The notes under the pieces were generated by a model that worked only from the letters and a program-made list of their open reading frames with translations, had not been told where the DNA came from and searched no databases. From contig CADBDE010000008.1 in NCBI GenBank assembly GCA_902793375.1, forward strand, positions 1-64,000: a DNA stretch of 64,000 bases, given 5' to 3'. Below, in pieces: positions 18,210 through 27,407 of the stretch (the stretch's first letter is position 1; each line of letters starts with the position of its first letter). The position numbers and the translations under genes are program-made. The stretch comes from an uncultured Erysipelotrichaceae bacterium (GTDB taxonomy: Bacteria; Bacillota_I; Bacilli_A; RF39; UBA660).

Positions 18210-19430
18210 ATGGCAAAAAGAAAAATGAAGAAAGGCATTATTGTTTTTTTATCTGGTGTTTTATTAATTTTAGTTGGATTATTAGTATTCTTATTACTAG
18301 GTAATAATTTTCTAACTTTTGAAATTAATAATGAAGAAGTATTAGAAGTACCTTATAAAGCTGAGAATTTTGAATATCCAAAAATTGAATGTACTTTCTT
18401 GGGATTAAAAGCAAATAGTAGATTAACAAAAGAAGTAGATTTAAACACAATGGGAGAGCAAGAAGCTGAATATACGTGTACTAAATTTATATTTAAAAAA
18501 GTAAAGAAAATAACTGTTAAAGTAATGGATAAAGAACCTCCAAAAATTACTTTAAATGGTAATGATGAGACTTATGTCTATACTGGTAAAAAATATATTG
18601 AACTTGGTGCTAAAGCTGAAGATGATATTGATGGTGATTTAACAGATAAAATAGAAATAACTGGAGAAATAGATAATCAAACAATTGGATCATATGAGAT
18701 TAAGTATTCAGTTAAAGATGCTGCAGGAAATGAAGGCACTATAATTAGAAAAGTAAATGTTACTGAAAAGCCAGGTGAATCTTCTTGTGGTGAAAAGGGA
18801 GTTATTTATTTAACTTTTGATGATGGGCCTGATAACGGATACACACCTATGATTCTTGATGTACTAAAAAAATATGATGTTAAAGCAACTTTCTTTGTAA
18901 CAAGTACTGGTAGTGATGATCTAATAAAAAGAGAATTTGATGAAGGTCATGCTATTGGTATTCACACATCATCACATGATTATGCAAAGATATATGTATC
19001 ATCTGAGGCTTTTTGGAATGATTTTAATATAGTTCAAGAAAGAATTAAAAGAATAACAGGTAAAGAAGCTAATTTATCAAGATTTCCTGGAGGGTCATCT
19101 AATACAGTTTCTAGAAAATATAGTAAAGGTATAATGACACAACTTGCAAAAGAAGTTGAAGACAAAGGATATGCATATTTTGATTGGAATGAATCATCTG
19201 GAGATGCTGGAGGACTCACTCATCCAACTCTTGAAGAAAATGTTGCTCAAGAAATAAAAAATGTATCTACATCTTTAAGTAAAACACATGGTAATGTTAT
19301 ATTAATGCATGATATTAAAAAAACAACTGCAAATGCAATAGATGGAATAGTAAAATATGGAATTGACAATGGGTTTACATTTAAAGTACTAGATCATTCA
19401 GTAATATGTCACCAAAAAATAAATAATTAG
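18210..19430 (+). CDS. Membrane-anchored polysaccharide deacetylase with Ig-like (DUF5011-type) domain
   Basis: A 406-residue protein. An N-terminal transmembrane anchor (about 9-31) is followed by a cadherin/Ig-like module (KITLNGNDETYVYTGKKYIE to VNVTE, roughly 110-190) and a NodB-type catalytic domain starting GVIYLTFDDGPD with TFDDGP at 202-207. The metal motif HTSSHDY and the RFPGGSSN segment fit peptidoglycan N-acetylglucosamine deacetylases such as PdaC/PgdA. It likely modifies cell wall glycan and lowers lysozyme sensitivity. GAGGTG precedes the ATG. Confidence 0.9.
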   Translation: MAKRKMKKGIIVFLSGVLLILVGLLVFLLLGNNFLTFEINNEEVLEVPYKAENFEYPKIECTFLGLKANSRLTKEVDLNTMGEQEAEYTCTKFIFKKVKKITVKVMDKEPPKITLNGNDETYVYTGKKYIELGAKAEDDIDGDLTDKIEITGEIDNQTIGSYEIKYSVKDAAGNEGTIIRKVNVTEKPGESSCGEKGVIYLTFDDGPDNGYTPMILDVLKKYDVKATFFVTSTGSDDLIKREFDEGHAIGIHTSSHDYAKIYVSSEAFWNDFNIVQERIKRITGKEANLSRFPGGSSNTVSRKYSKGIMTQLAKEVEDKGYAYFDWNESSGDAGGLTHPTLEENVAQEIKNVSTSLSKTHGNVILMHDIKKTTANAIDGIVKYGIDNGFTFKVLDHSVICHQKINN

Positions 19431-19458
19431 TATATAATAGAATAAAGGAGTTTATTGA

Positions 19459-20277
19459 ATGGATAAAAAAAAGAATAATAAAAATTTAGGTTTGATAATA
19501 ATGGGTGTAGGACTATTATTAATAATAGGTTCCCTTATTTATACGTTTGCTTGTACTGATATGTTTAAAGGCAAAGAAACACAAAATGAGGAAAAAGAAA
19601 ACAAAGAAAAGGATGATGAACCAGGCAATAATTCAACAAGTAAATATAATGGTATATATGAATATGAAAATTTAGTCCTAAAAGTATATAAAATAGAACA
19701 ACTATCTGTAGATTTATATTCAACAGGTGGGTATGTATCATTTGATATAAATGGTAATTATAGTGGTATCATTGAAATGTCTGATAATAAAGGTGTTTCA
19801 AAATTATTTGAAGATGTTATTAATTTTGAATTCAATGAAGATAGTGTAAATGTTACATTTAATGATTCAGCTCTTGAATCAAATCAAGGATTTAAAAATG
19901 GAACATTTAAAAAGACAGGAAAATATACTTCAAAAGAATACTACGATGATAATATTGGTGATTCTAATTTAATTAATTCAAAATATAATGGTATATATAA
20001 TTATAATGGAATTAAATTATATTCCTTCCAAACAGATTTAGAAACTGTATATATAAATGTAGTTGGAAATTCAAATAGTACTGTTTCATTTTATGGAAAT
20101 GTTTATAAAATAGATTTACAAAATGATAACAAAGTATTTGATTTATCTAATGAAAATGAATTTGCTATCTTTAATGAAAATACAATTGATTTTAGTAGTG
20201 GTACATATAGTGATATTTCTGGAACTTATGAAAAAGAAAAAAATATAACAATTGATGAAATAATAGCTATATATTAG
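19459..20277 (+). CDS. Membrane-anchored extracellular protein with two internal repeats
   Basis: A 272-residue protein with a basic N-terminus, one transmembrane helix (about 10-31), an acidic/Lys-rich linker and two repeats opening SKYNGIYEYENLVLKVY and SKYNGIYNYNGIKLYSF, about 110 residues apart. Each repeat looks all-beta and is followed by a short G-T-F/Y-K ending. No enzyme motif recognised. It lies 28 bases after the deacetylase and may share its transcript. Confidence 0.72.
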   Translation: MDKKKNNKNLGLIIMGVGLLLIIGSLIYTFACTDMFKGKETQNEEKENKEKDDEPGNNSTSKYNGIYEYENLVLKVYKIEQLSVDLYSTGGYVSFDINGNYSGIIEMSDNKGVSKLFEDVINFEFNEDSVNVTFNDSALESNQGFKNGTFKKTGKYTSKEYYDDNIGDSNLINSKYNGIYNYNGIKLYSFQTDLETVYINVVGNSNSTVSFYGNVYKIDLQNDNKVFDLSNENEFAIFNENTIDFSSGTYSDISGTYEKEKNITIDEIIAIY

Positions 20278-20280
20278 AAA

Positions 20281-20305
20281 TAAGACTTTATAAGTCTTTT
20301 TCTTT
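20281..20305 (+). terminator. Intrinsic terminator
   Basis: AAGACTT-TATA-AAGTCTT hairpin followed by a T-rich tract. Confidence 0.8.
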
Positions 20306-20342
20306 TTATAAAAAAATGTTATTATTATATTTGGAGGTAATT

Positions 20343-20921
20343 ATGAATTTAATAGGAACTAAAAAAATAGAAACTGAAAGATTAATTCTTAGAAGATTAA
20401 AGTTAAATGACTATGAAATAGCATTTAGAAATTGGTGTTCCAATCCAAACGTTGCTAGATATACTTTATGGAATGTACACAATTCACCTGAGACTACAAA
20501 AGAATTATTTGATATGTGGGAAAAAGAATATGAAAATAATGATACTTTTAGATGGATTGTTGAATTAAAAAGTACACATGAATTAATTGGTACAATTGAT
20601 GTTGCCTCTAAACGCTTTCTTCCTTTTGGAACTGCTGAAATAGGTTATTGCTATGGAGAAGATTATTGGGGAAGAGGATATGCTACTGAAGCTTTAAAAA
20701 GAGTAATTAAATATTTATTTGAAGAAGTAGATGTAGAAGTAATTTTTGCTGATCATATGGATAAGAATCCAAATAGTGGTAAAGTAATGAAAAAAGCAGG
20801 AATGAATTACGAAGGAACTGAAAGAGGAAGAGTTCTTGATAGAGATGGTATTAGAAATGATTTATTAACTTATTCTATTTTAAAAGAAGAGTATTTTAAT
20901 AATATAGATTTTTATAATTAA
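20343..20921 (+). CDS. GNAT-family N-acetyltransferase (RimJ/RimL-like)
   Basis: A 192-residue acetyltransferase. It opens TERLILRRLKLNDYE, typical of the RimJ/RimL subgroup, and carries the acetyl-CoA pyrophosphate loop in YWGRGYATEALKRVI and a NPNSGKVMKKAGM segment. The substrate cannot be told from sequence; members of this subgroup acetylate ribosomal proteins, other N-termini or small molecules. The ATG at 20343 has a GGAGG site; an upstream in-frame extension covers that site and is rejected. Confidence 0.88.
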   Translation: MNLIGTKKIETERLILRRLKLNDYEIAFRNWCSNPNVARYTLWNVHNSPETTKELFDMWEKEYENNDTFRWIVELKSTHELIGTIDVASKRFLPFGTAEIGYCYGEDYWGRGYATEALKRVIKYLFEEVDVEVIFADHMDKNPNSGKVMKKAGMNYEGTERGRVLDRDGIRNDLLTYSILKEEYFNNIDFYN

Positions 20922-20932
20922 GAAGAGATTGT

Positions 20933-22255
20933 ATGAAAGTTAGAAAATGGGTTAAAGTATTTTTAATAATTATTATATTATTATTGTTATGTATTTTTAT
21001 ATATTCAATGTTAAATAAAAATAATGATAAAAAAATAGACAATGTTGAAGAAGAAATTAAAGAAGAAATAGATATTTCTAAAATTGTATTTGATAAGATT
21101 AATAATGAAGAAATTACTATTGATTTTTTGTTATGGATTAAAGATAATTATCTTGAAGCACTTGATAAATTAAATTTATTATTAGATAGTGAAACATATA
21201 ACTTATCTATGTGGCATCAAGTAACTGGTAACTCTTATATAGTTTTAAATGATTTATATAATAAAAAATATGATACTATGGATAATATTAAGATAATAGA
21301 ATCAAAGAATCCAAGTACAATAAGTATAATTGGAGATGTTTCTTTGGCTGATAATTGGTATATTATGCCTAAGTATGATGAAAGAGGAAAAGGTGTTTTA
21401 GGAATATTATCTGAAGAAGTAACTAATACGATGACTAGTAGTGATTTAATGGTAGTTAATTCCGAATTTACTGTTTCTGAAAGAGGACAAAAATTAAGTG
21501 GTAAACAATATACTTTTAGGGCGAAACCTGAAAGATTGTCAATCTATCACGAAATGGGTGTTGATTTAGTAACGCTTGCTAATAATCATGTATATGATTT
21601 TGGACGTGATGCTTTTCTAGATATGTTAGATGCTTTTGATAATGAGAAAATTCCAAGAATAGGAGCAGGGCACAATATTGAAGAAGCTAAAAAGCCATAT
21701 TATTTTATTGTAAATGGCTATAAAATAGCTTTTGTTAATGCAACTCGTGCAGAAAAATATATTATGACTCCTGAAGCTGAAGTAGATTCCCCTGGAGTTT
21801 TTAGGTGTTATGATCCAACAGCTATGGAAGAACTCATAAAAAATGTTAAACAGGAAAGTGACTTTGTAATAGCAATTATTCATTTTGGAAAAGAAGGATC
21901 ACATGATCTTGAAAAAGAACAAGTAGAAAGTGCTAAAAAATATATTGATGCTGGAGCGAGTGCAGTAGTTGGACATCATGCTCACGTATTACAAGGTATA
22001 GAAATATATAATGATAAACCAATAATATATAATCTTGGTGATTTTATATTTAATGCAAATACTGAAGAAACAGCAATGTTTCAAATAAAACTAAATGATG
22101 ATGGTAGTCAAGAGTATTACATACTACCAGCACTTCAAAAAGGATGTTTTACAGACTTTTTAAAAGAAAATGAAAAACAAAAATTAATAGATAAAATTAA
22201 TTCTTGGAGTATAAATGCAAAAGTTCTAGAAGATGGAAAAATAATAAAAAAATGA
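20933..22255 (+). CDS. CapA-family membrane-anchored metallophosphatase-like protein
   Basis: A 440-residue protein with an N-terminal transmembrane helix (about 5-26) and a CapA/PgsA domain: IGDVSLAD, MVVNSEFTVS, VTLANNHVYDFG, IIHFGKEG and VVGHHAHVLQGIEIY carry the metal-ligand Asp, Asn and His positions of the family. CapA proteins act in poly-gamma-glutamate or polysaccharide export, but many stand-alone copies have unknown substrates. No CapBC genes are present. It follows the acetyltransferase by 11 bases and may be co-transcribed. Confidence 0.88.
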   Translation: MKVRKWVKVFLIIIILLLLCIFIYSMLNKNNDKKIDNVEEEIKEEIDISKIVFDKINNEEITIDFLLWIKDNYLEALDKLNLLLDSETYNLSMWHQVTGNSYIVLNDLYNKKYDTMDNIKIIESKNPSTISIIGDVSLADNWYIMPKYDERGKGVLGILSEEVTNTMTSSDLMVVNSEFTVSERGQKLSGKQYTFRAKPERLSIYHEMGVDLVTLANNHVYDFGRDAFLDMLDAFDNEKIPRIGAGHNIEEAKKPYYFIVNGYKIAFVNATRAEKYIMTPEAEVDSPGVFRCYDPTAMEELIKNVKQESDFVIAIIHFGKEGSHDLEKEQVESAKKYIDAGASAVVGHHAHVLQGIEIYNDKPIIYNLGDFIFNANTEETAMFQIKLNDDGSQEYYILPALQKGCFTDFLKENEKQKLIDKINSWSINAKVLEDGKIIKK

Positions 22256-22282
22256 TATAATTAAATAAATGGAGGTGATTTC

Positions 22283-22999
22283 ATGAATCCTGATAAAGTA
22301 GGTAAATTTATAAAAAAATTAAGAAAAGATAATAATTTAACTCAAAAAGATTTAGCAGATAAATATTGTGTTACTTATCAAGCAGTAAGTAAATGGGAAA
22401 ATGGAATTAATCTTCCTGATGTTTCTTTACTTAGAGAAATGAGTAGAGATTTTAATATAAGTATTGAAGATTTACTAGATGGTGAAATAAGTAAAACAAA
22501 TAATAAAAATATTAATCATAATAAAATATTTTATATCTTAGTTGTTCTATTTATAATTATAATTGTTATATTTATTTTTCACTTAATAAATGATGATAAT
22601 TCTAAATCTTATGACTTTAAAACATTTTCAAGTTCATGTAGTGAATTTAATGTGTCTGGAAGTATTGCCTATAATACAAAAAAATCTTCTATTTATATTT
22701 CTAATATAGATTATTGTGGTGGAGATGATACTACTGAATATAAAGAGATTCAATGTAATTTATATGAAACTCATGATAATTCTAATATTAAGATTAGTAG
22801 TTGTAAATCAGAACAAGAAAATGTAAAATTAGAAGACTATCTAAGTAATGTAGAATTAAATATTGACAATTACAAACAAACATGTAATAAATATAATGAT
22901 GATAGTTTATATTTAGAAATAAATGCTACTAGAAAAGATAATAAAGTAATTACTTATAAAATTCCATTGAAATTAAATGATAATTGTTCAAAGAAATAA
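22283..22999 (+). CDS. XRE-family regulator with transmembrane and extracellular domain
   Basis: A 238-residue protein with an N-terminal helix-turn-helix (residues 6-60, LTQKDLADKYCVTYQAVSKWENG), one transmembrane helix (about 83-104) and an extracellular region of about 130 residues with six or so cysteines. This makes it a candidate one-component sensor that reads an outside signal, though no ligand-binding family is recognised. It has a strong GGAGGTGA site 27 bases after capA. Confidence 0.8.
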   Translation: MNPDKVGKFIKKLRKDNNLTQKDLADKYCVTYQAVSKWENGINLPDVSLLREMSRDFNISIEDLLDGEISKTNNKNINHNKIFYILVVLFIIIIVIFIFHLINDDNSKSYDFKTFSSSCSEFNVSGSIAYNTKKSSIYISNIDYCGGDDTTEYKEIQCNLYETHDNSNIKISSCKSEQENVKLEDYLSNVELNIDNYKQTCNKYNDDSLYLEINATRKDNKVITYKIPLKLNDNCSKK

Positions 23000-23026
23000 T
23001 TCAACTAATTGTTGAGTTATTTTTTA
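22999..23026 (+). terminator. Intrinsic terminator
   Basis: AATTCAAC/GTTGAGTT hairpin followed by T-rich sequence. Confidence 0.75.
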
Positions 23027-23081
23027 TAGAAATATTTATTTTTCTTTGATATAATTTACAATAAATAAGGAAGTGAATATC

Positions 23082-23555
23082 ATGTTATCAAAAAAAAGTA
23101 AAATGTTAGTATCATCTATTATTGTAATAATAGCATTAACTATTATTGCTTTTTCTGCAAATACTACTAAGAATAATACTATTTTTTATTTAAGTGATAA
23201 ATACTATAATAATGGAGAAAGTATTAAAGTAGATGAAGAAAGTATTAAAGATTTAGCAAAAGATAGTTTTTTAATTTTTACTTATAATAGTTTTTGTGGA
23301 ATGGCTAAACCATGCGAAGAAGTCTTTGATAGTGTTTTAAAAAAGAATAAAATTGATTATATTTCTATCCCTATAGAAAGCTTTAGAAAAACTAAGTATC
23401 ATGATACTGTAAAGCTTGCTCCATCTTTTATAATTATAAAAAATGGTGAAATAGTAGCATACTTAGATGCAGAAAAAGATAGTGATATTGATTATTATCA
23501 AAATGAAGATTCTTTTGAAAAATGGTTAAGTAATCATATATACTTAAAGAAGTAA
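23082..23555 (+). CDS. Membrane-anchored thioredoxin-fold-like protein
   Basis: A 157-residue protein with an N-terminal transmembrane helix (about 7-25) and a thioredoxin-like domain. The redox region FCGMAKPC spaces the two cysteines by five residues instead of the usual two, and a cis-Pro-like segment LAPSFIIIKNGEIVAYL follows. The spacing suggests a bacteriocin-accessory or TlpA-like outlier. AGGAAGTG precedes the ATG at 23082. Confidence 0.72.
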   Translation: MLSKKSKMLVSSIIVIIALTIIAFSANTTKNNTIFYLSDKYYNNGESIKVDEESIKDLAKDSFLIFTYNSFCGMAKPCEEVFDSVLKKNKIDYISIPIESFRKTKYHDTVKLAPSFIIIKNGEIVAYLDAEKDSDIDYYQNEDSFEKWLSNHIYLKK

Positions 23556-23562
23556 AAGAGTG

Positions 23563-23577
23563 TAAACTCTTTTTTTA
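23563..23577 (+). terminator. Intrinsic terminator
   Basis: Short AGAGT-GTAA-ACTCT hairpin with a run of seven T. Confidence 0.7.
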
Positions 23578-23592
23578 GTTATTTCTATTTTA

Positions 23593-23621
23593 TTGTAAAA
23601 TAATATTTTAAATGATATAAT
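23593..23621 (+). promoter_or_regulatory. Promoter of the SDR gene
   Basis: TTGTAA at 23593-23598, 17 bases, then TGATATAAT with the -10 at 23616-23621. Confidence 0.7.
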
Positions 23622-23649
23622 ATACTAGAATAAAGTAGGAGGATTAGAA

Positions 23650-24408
23650 ATGTTTAGTTTGAATGGAAGAGTAGCTGTAATTACTGGGGCAAGTTCTGGA
23701 CTTGGAAAACAAATGGCAAAGGGTTTTGCAAATGCTGGAGCTAATTTAGTAATACTTGCAAGAAGATTTGATAGATTACAAGAATTAAAGAGAGAGTTAG
23801 AGCCAATCGGAGTAAGAGTTTTACCAATTATGTGTGATGTAACATCAACAGATGATATAAATAATGCTGCAGCAATTGCAGAAGAAGTATTTGGTAAAGT
23901 AGATATTTTAGTAAATTGTGCTGGATCATCTAAGGATAAAGGTGTACTAGAGATGAATGATCATGAATGGGATTTTACTATAGCTACTGATGAAACAAGT
24001 GTATTTAAGATGACTCGCGCATTTGGAAATATTATGAAGAAAAATAATTATGGAAGAGTTATTAATATTGCTTCTATGTATGGAATGGTTGGTAATACAG
24101 AAATACCAACAATTGCATATCACACTTCTAAAGGAGGAGTAATTAATTTCACTCGTGCAGCAGCTGCAGAACTTGCTAAATACAATATTACAGTTAACTG
24201 TATTTGTCCAGGTTACTTCTATACTGAGTTAACAACAGCAGTACTTGATACAGATATGTTTAAGCAATTTGCAGAAACTCACGTACCAATGAAGAGATAT
24301 GGCAATGAAGGAGAGTTAAATGCTGGAGCAATTTTCTTAGCAAGTGATGAAGCTAGTTATGTAACAGGAGTTATTTTACCAATTGATGGTGGATATACTT
24401 GCGTTTAA
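23650..24408 (+). CDS. Short-chain dehydrogenase/reductase (gluconate 5-dehydrogenase-like)
   Basis: A 252-residue NAD(P)-dependent oxidoreductase. It has the cofactor motif TGASSGLG (residues 12-19), NCAG, the catalytic Ser in INIASMYGMVG, the YHTSK catalytic Tyr/Lys pair, and the PGYFYTELT and PIDGGYT ends of classical SDRs. The general layout resembles gluconate 5-dehydrogenases and FabG-like enzymes; the substrate is not determined. Monocistronic with its own promoter and terminator. Confidence 0.9.
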   Translation: MFSLNGRVAVITGASSGLGKQMAKGFANAGANLVILARRFDRLQELKRELEPIGVRVLPIMCDVTSTDDINNAAAIAEEVFGKVDILVNCAGSSKDKGVLEMNDHEWDFTIATDETSVFKMTRAFGNIMKKNNYGRVINIASMYGMVGNTEIPTIAYHTSKGGVINFTRAAAAELAKYNITVNCICPGYFYTELTTAVLDTDMFKQFAETHVPMKRYGNEGELNAGAIFLASDEASYVTGVILPIDGGYTCV

Positions 24409-24426
24409 AATAAATTAAGTATTTAT

Positions 24427-24460
24427 AAACTGGTATAGATTATTTCGTATCAGTTTTTTT
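24427..24460 (+). terminator. Intrinsic terminator
   Basis: AAACTGGTATA/TATCAGTTT imperfect hairpin (one G-T pair region) followed by seven T. Confidence 0.7.
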
Positions 24461-24501
24461 ATTTCAATAATATTTATTTTTGTGATAGACTATATTTGGC
24501 G

Positions 24502-25053
24502 ATGAATTATATGAAATATGAAAACATTAATAGTCCAGAAGAATTATTAAAATTTATGGATAAATATATTAATTATGGGTATTTAGGAAAAAATGGGAAA
24601 ATACATTTTTTTACTGATCCAGATTTTAATGATGTTTGGTATTCTGAATACATTCTTGAAAATACCGATGATATTTTAAAAACAAAAGTGGGTAATTGTT
24701 ATGATCAAGTTGAATTTGAAAGAGATTGGTTTCTTAAACACAATTATATAGTTAAAACATATTATGAAATTGTTGATTTAAACTATGATAATTTATATCC
24801 AACTCATTCATTTCTAGTATACTTTGATAAAAAATGGAAATGGTTTGAAAACTCTGATTTTAATAATCGAGGTATTCATTCATTTGATACTATAGAAGAA
24901 TTACTAGAATTTCAAAAAAATAAATATCTAGAATTATTAGAATCTTATAATTTAAAAGAAGAAGAAAAAAATAAGATAATTATCAAAGAGTTTAAAAAAC
25001 CAAAAAAACATTTAAATGCAAAGGAGTATATAGACTTTGTTTTGAGAAAATAA
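24502..25053 (+). CDS. Transglutaminase-like cysteine-protease-fold protein
   Basis: A soluble protein of about 183 residues. A VGNCYDQVEFERDWF segment (Cys66), a later YPTHSFLVYFD (His) and WFENSDF (Asp) reproduce the Cys-His-Asp order of small transglutaminase-like domains found in gut Firmicutes. No signal peptide. Several possible starts exist (TTG 24496, ATG 24502, ATG 24511) and none has a strong ribosome site; 24502 is a compromise. Confidence 0.72.
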   Translation: MNYMKYENINSPEELLKFMDKYINYGYLGKNGKIHFFTDPDFNDVWYSEYILENTDDILKTKVGNCYDQVEFERDWFLKHNYIVKTYYEIVDLNYDNLYPTHSFLVYFDKKWKWFENSDFNNRGIHSFDTIEELLEFQKNKYLELLESYNLKEEEKNKIIIKEFKKPKKHLNAKEYIDFVLRK

Positions 25054-25078
25054 TATAATGAAAATATGGGTGATAAGT

Positions 25079-25594
25079 ATGAAAAAGAAAGTATTGTTGG
25101 TATTATGTTTATTTGCAATTGCACTATCTTTTACAGCATGTAATAGTAAAAATGAAGATAAAGAAAGTGAAAGTGTAGTAGAAAGAGAATCTAAAAAGTA
25201 TCAAGAGGGATTTAAAGAAGGAAAATATAGTATAAGGAATTTAACATTTACATTGCCTGATGTATATAAGTCTGAAGGAAATAATAGATATTCCTATATA
25301 AGTAATGAAAATGGAATAATGGTAGCATTTTATGTAGATACTTTTAATAATAAAACACTAAATGAATATATAAGTGATGATAAATATCAAATGTATCCAA
25401 TAATTAATAATCTAGAGGAAACAATTATAAATGGAAATCATTTCTTAAAAGGTAAATCAAAAGATAATGATACATTATATTATATTAAAGATGGTAATGA
25501 TTTTTATCTAATTGCACTATCTCCTCTTTTTACTACAACATCTGTTTTTAATGAACTAGTAACAACTTTAGAAAATAGTTTATATTTTAAGTAG
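25079..25594 (+). CDS. Lipoprotein of unknown function
   Basis: A 171-residue protein with a typical lipoprotein signal: MKKK, a hydrophobic stretch and lipobox SFTAC (Cys near residue 20). The mature part begins with a charged stretch and then a compact alpha/beta region (NLTFTLPDVYKSEG). It has GGTGATAAG upstream of the ATG at 25079, 25 bases after the preceding gene, so the two are probably co-transcribed. No family recognised. Confidence 0.75.
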   Translation: MKKKVLLVLCLFAIALSFTACNSKNEDKESESVVERESKKYQEGFKEGKYSIRNLTFTLPDVYKSEGNNRYSYISNENGIMVAFYVDTFNNKTLNEYISDDKYQMYPIINNLEETIINGNHFLKGKSKDNDTLYYIKDGNDFYLIALSPLFTTTSVFNELVTTLENSLYFK

Positions 25595-25613
25595 GATTAT
25601 TCCTACTTTTTAT
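25589..25613 (+). terminator. Intrinsic terminator
   Basis: AAGTAGGA/TCCTACTT hairpin spanning the stop codon of the lipoprotein gene, followed by T-rich sequence. Confidence 0.8.
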
Positions 25614-25648
25614 GTTATAATCTATATATATTAAGGAGTAGAAGTTTT

Positions 25649-26308
25649 ATGAAAAAGAAAAATATTATTATAAGTATTGTTTTAATTGTACTTTCAATTT
25701 TATTTACTGTATTAATTAAAACTGTAGATGTTCAAAGTGTAGGGGTTAATGGTACTGATATAGGTTTTGCTACAATTAATAAAAAAGTATTTGAGACTAT
25801 TGGGCAAAATGATTTATTATATAAAATATCAGAAATACTTGGTTATATTGCTTTAGGAATAGTATTTATTTATGCAGTAGTTGGTTTATATCAATTAATT
25901 AAAAGAAAGAATTTATTAAAAGTTGATAATGAAATAATTGCTTTAGGTGTATTCTATATAATTGTTTTAGGTTTATATTTCTTATTTGATAAAATAGCAA
26001 TTAATTATAGACCAGTATTAGAAAATGGAAAGCTTGAAGCATCATTTCCATCTTCTCATACATTGCTTGCAATATGCGTTTGTGTAAGTGCAACATGGAT
26101 TAATAAAAGACTATTTAAATCAGATATGACAAAAATATTTAATTGTTTATTATTATTAATGGCAGTAGCTACTGTTTTTGCAAGATTTTTATCAGGAGTA
26201 CATTGGCTTACTGATATATTTGGTGGAATTATTATTTCTAGTGCTTTATTAATGTGCTTTAAAACGGTTCTTGAAATGCTTGATAATAAACAAAAAAAAC
26301 ATCTTTAA
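25649..26308 (+). CDS. PAP2-family membrane phosphatase
   Basis: A 219-residue polytopic membrane protein of the PAP2/undecaprenyl-pyrophosphate phosphatase superfamily. The three signature blocks are KIAINYRP, SFPSSHT and RFLSGVHWLTDIFGG, lying between about five or six transmembrane helices. It probably dephosphorylates a lipid phosphate such as undecaprenyl pyrophosphate or phosphatidate at the outer membrane face. AAGGAG precedes the ATG. Confidence 0.92.
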   Translation: MKKKNIIISIVLIVLSILFTVLIKTVDVQSVGVNGTDIGFATINKKVFETIGQNDLLYKISEILGYIALGIVFIYAVVGLYQLIKRKNLLKVDNEIIALGVFYIIVLGLYFLFDKIAINYRPVLENGKLEASFPSSHTLLAICVCVSATWINKRLFKSDMTKIFNCLLLLMAVATVFARFLSGVHWLTDIFGGIIISSALLMCFKTVLEMLDNKQKKHL

Positions 26309-26353
26309 ATCAACCTAAAGTAATTGTATAATAATGCTTTAAGGGTGATTTTT

Positions 26354-26800
26354 ATGAAACTAAAGAGTAGACTAGTAGCATGTGCTTTATTGATAAGTTC
26401 TCTTGGGTGTTATCAAAATGGAATTTCTGATGAAGATTATTTATCATATAGTAGAGGTAAAATTTTTATTAGAGATTCAAAGGATATAGAGTCTTTAAAT
26501 GATTTAGATGATTTTGATATATTAGTAGTAGATGAAAGAAATTCAAAAGATCCTAATATGAAAATTGTTAATTCATATAAGATAACTAATAAAGATGATA
26601 TGATTGATATTTTAAATGTACTTTTAAAATATGAAGAAGAATATCCATCTAATTGGGATAGATCATTAATTTCTATGAGAAATGAATGGATTTATCATGA
26701 TTTATCATATTATTTTAATTATGAACCAGATAGTAGTAGGGATGTAGACTTAAATAATGCAGATGAATATAGATATCAAAAAAAAATAATAAGAAGATAA
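26354..26800 (+). CDS. Small predicted lipoprotein
   Basis: A 148-residue protein whose start at 26354 (AAGGGTGA upstream) gives a short signal ending in the lipobox SSLGC. The mature part is acidic and contains a DIEVLD-like alternating pattern (DDFDILVVDERNSKDPN). No family recognised. It sits in a row with PAP2 and NUDIX genes on the same strand, nine bases before the latter. Confidence 0.65.
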   Translation: MKLKSRLVACALLISSLGCYQNGISDEDYLSYSRGKIFIRDSKDIESLNDLDDFDILVVDERNSKDPNMKIVNSYKITNKDDMIDILNVLLKYEEEYPSNWDRSLISMRNEWIYHDLSYYFNYEPDSSRDVDLNNADEYRYQKKIIRR

Positions 26801-26809
26801 GGATTATTT

Positions 26810-27385
26810 ATGGATAAGAAAAGAATAGATAATATAATAAATAATACTAAAGGGAAAAAGCTTAAAAGTGAATTAGTATTAGATACTGGATTTTTAAAAA
26901 TAATTAAAGAAGACTATTTGTTACCAGATAATAGAGTAATAACAAAACAAAGAATATCTAAAAATAATGATAAATCTGCTGCTATTGTGGTTACAAGAAC
27001 TGTTGATGATAAATATTTAATTGTTTTTCAAAATAGAGTAGATAACATAGTTAGTGCAGAGTTTCCAAGTGGATATATAGAAAATAATGAAGATCCAATA
27101 AAGGGTGCTTTAAGAGAAGTAAAAGAAGAAACTGGATACGTTACAAAAGATGCTATTATTCTTGATACATGTATGTCTAATATAGGAACAGAACATTCTA
27201 AACTATATTTAATATATGCTTATAATGCAAAAAAAGAGTGTGATCAAGAATTAGATAAAGACGAGTATATTAATTATGAATTGTTTACTTTTGAAGAATT
27301 AAAAGAATTAGTAGATAATAACTATATACAAGCAACAAGTAATAAACTTGCTTTCTATCATTTAAAAGAATTATTAAAAAAATAA
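26810..27385 (+). CDS. NUDIX hydrolase (ADP-ribose pyrophosphatase-like)
   Basis: A 191-residue hydrolase with a complete Nudix box: GYIENNEDPIKGALREVKEE followed by TGYV, matching GX5EX7REUXEEXGU. The surrounding fold, with an N-terminal beta region (VLDTGFLKIIKEDYLLPDN) and the FQNRVDNIVSAEFPSG approach to the box, resembles ADP-ribose pyrophosphatases. Short spacing to the lipoprotein gene suggests an operon. The substrate is inferred only from resemblance. Confidence 0.9.
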   Translation: MDKKRIDNIINNTKGKKLKSELVLDTGFLKIIKEDYLLPDNRVITKQRISKNNDKSAAIVVTRTVDDKYLIVFQNRVDNIVSAEFPSGYIENNEDPIKGALREVKEETGYVTKDAIILDTCMSNIGTEHSKLYLIYAYNAKKECDQELDKDEYINYELFTFEELKELVDNNYIQATSNKLAFYHLKELLKK

Positions 27386-27407
27386 GAATACTTTAAGTAT
27401 TCTTATT
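27381..27407. terminator. Bidirectional terminator
   Basis: A near-perfect palindrome AATAAGAATACTT/AAGTATTCTTATT between two convergent genes. Confidence 0.8.
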
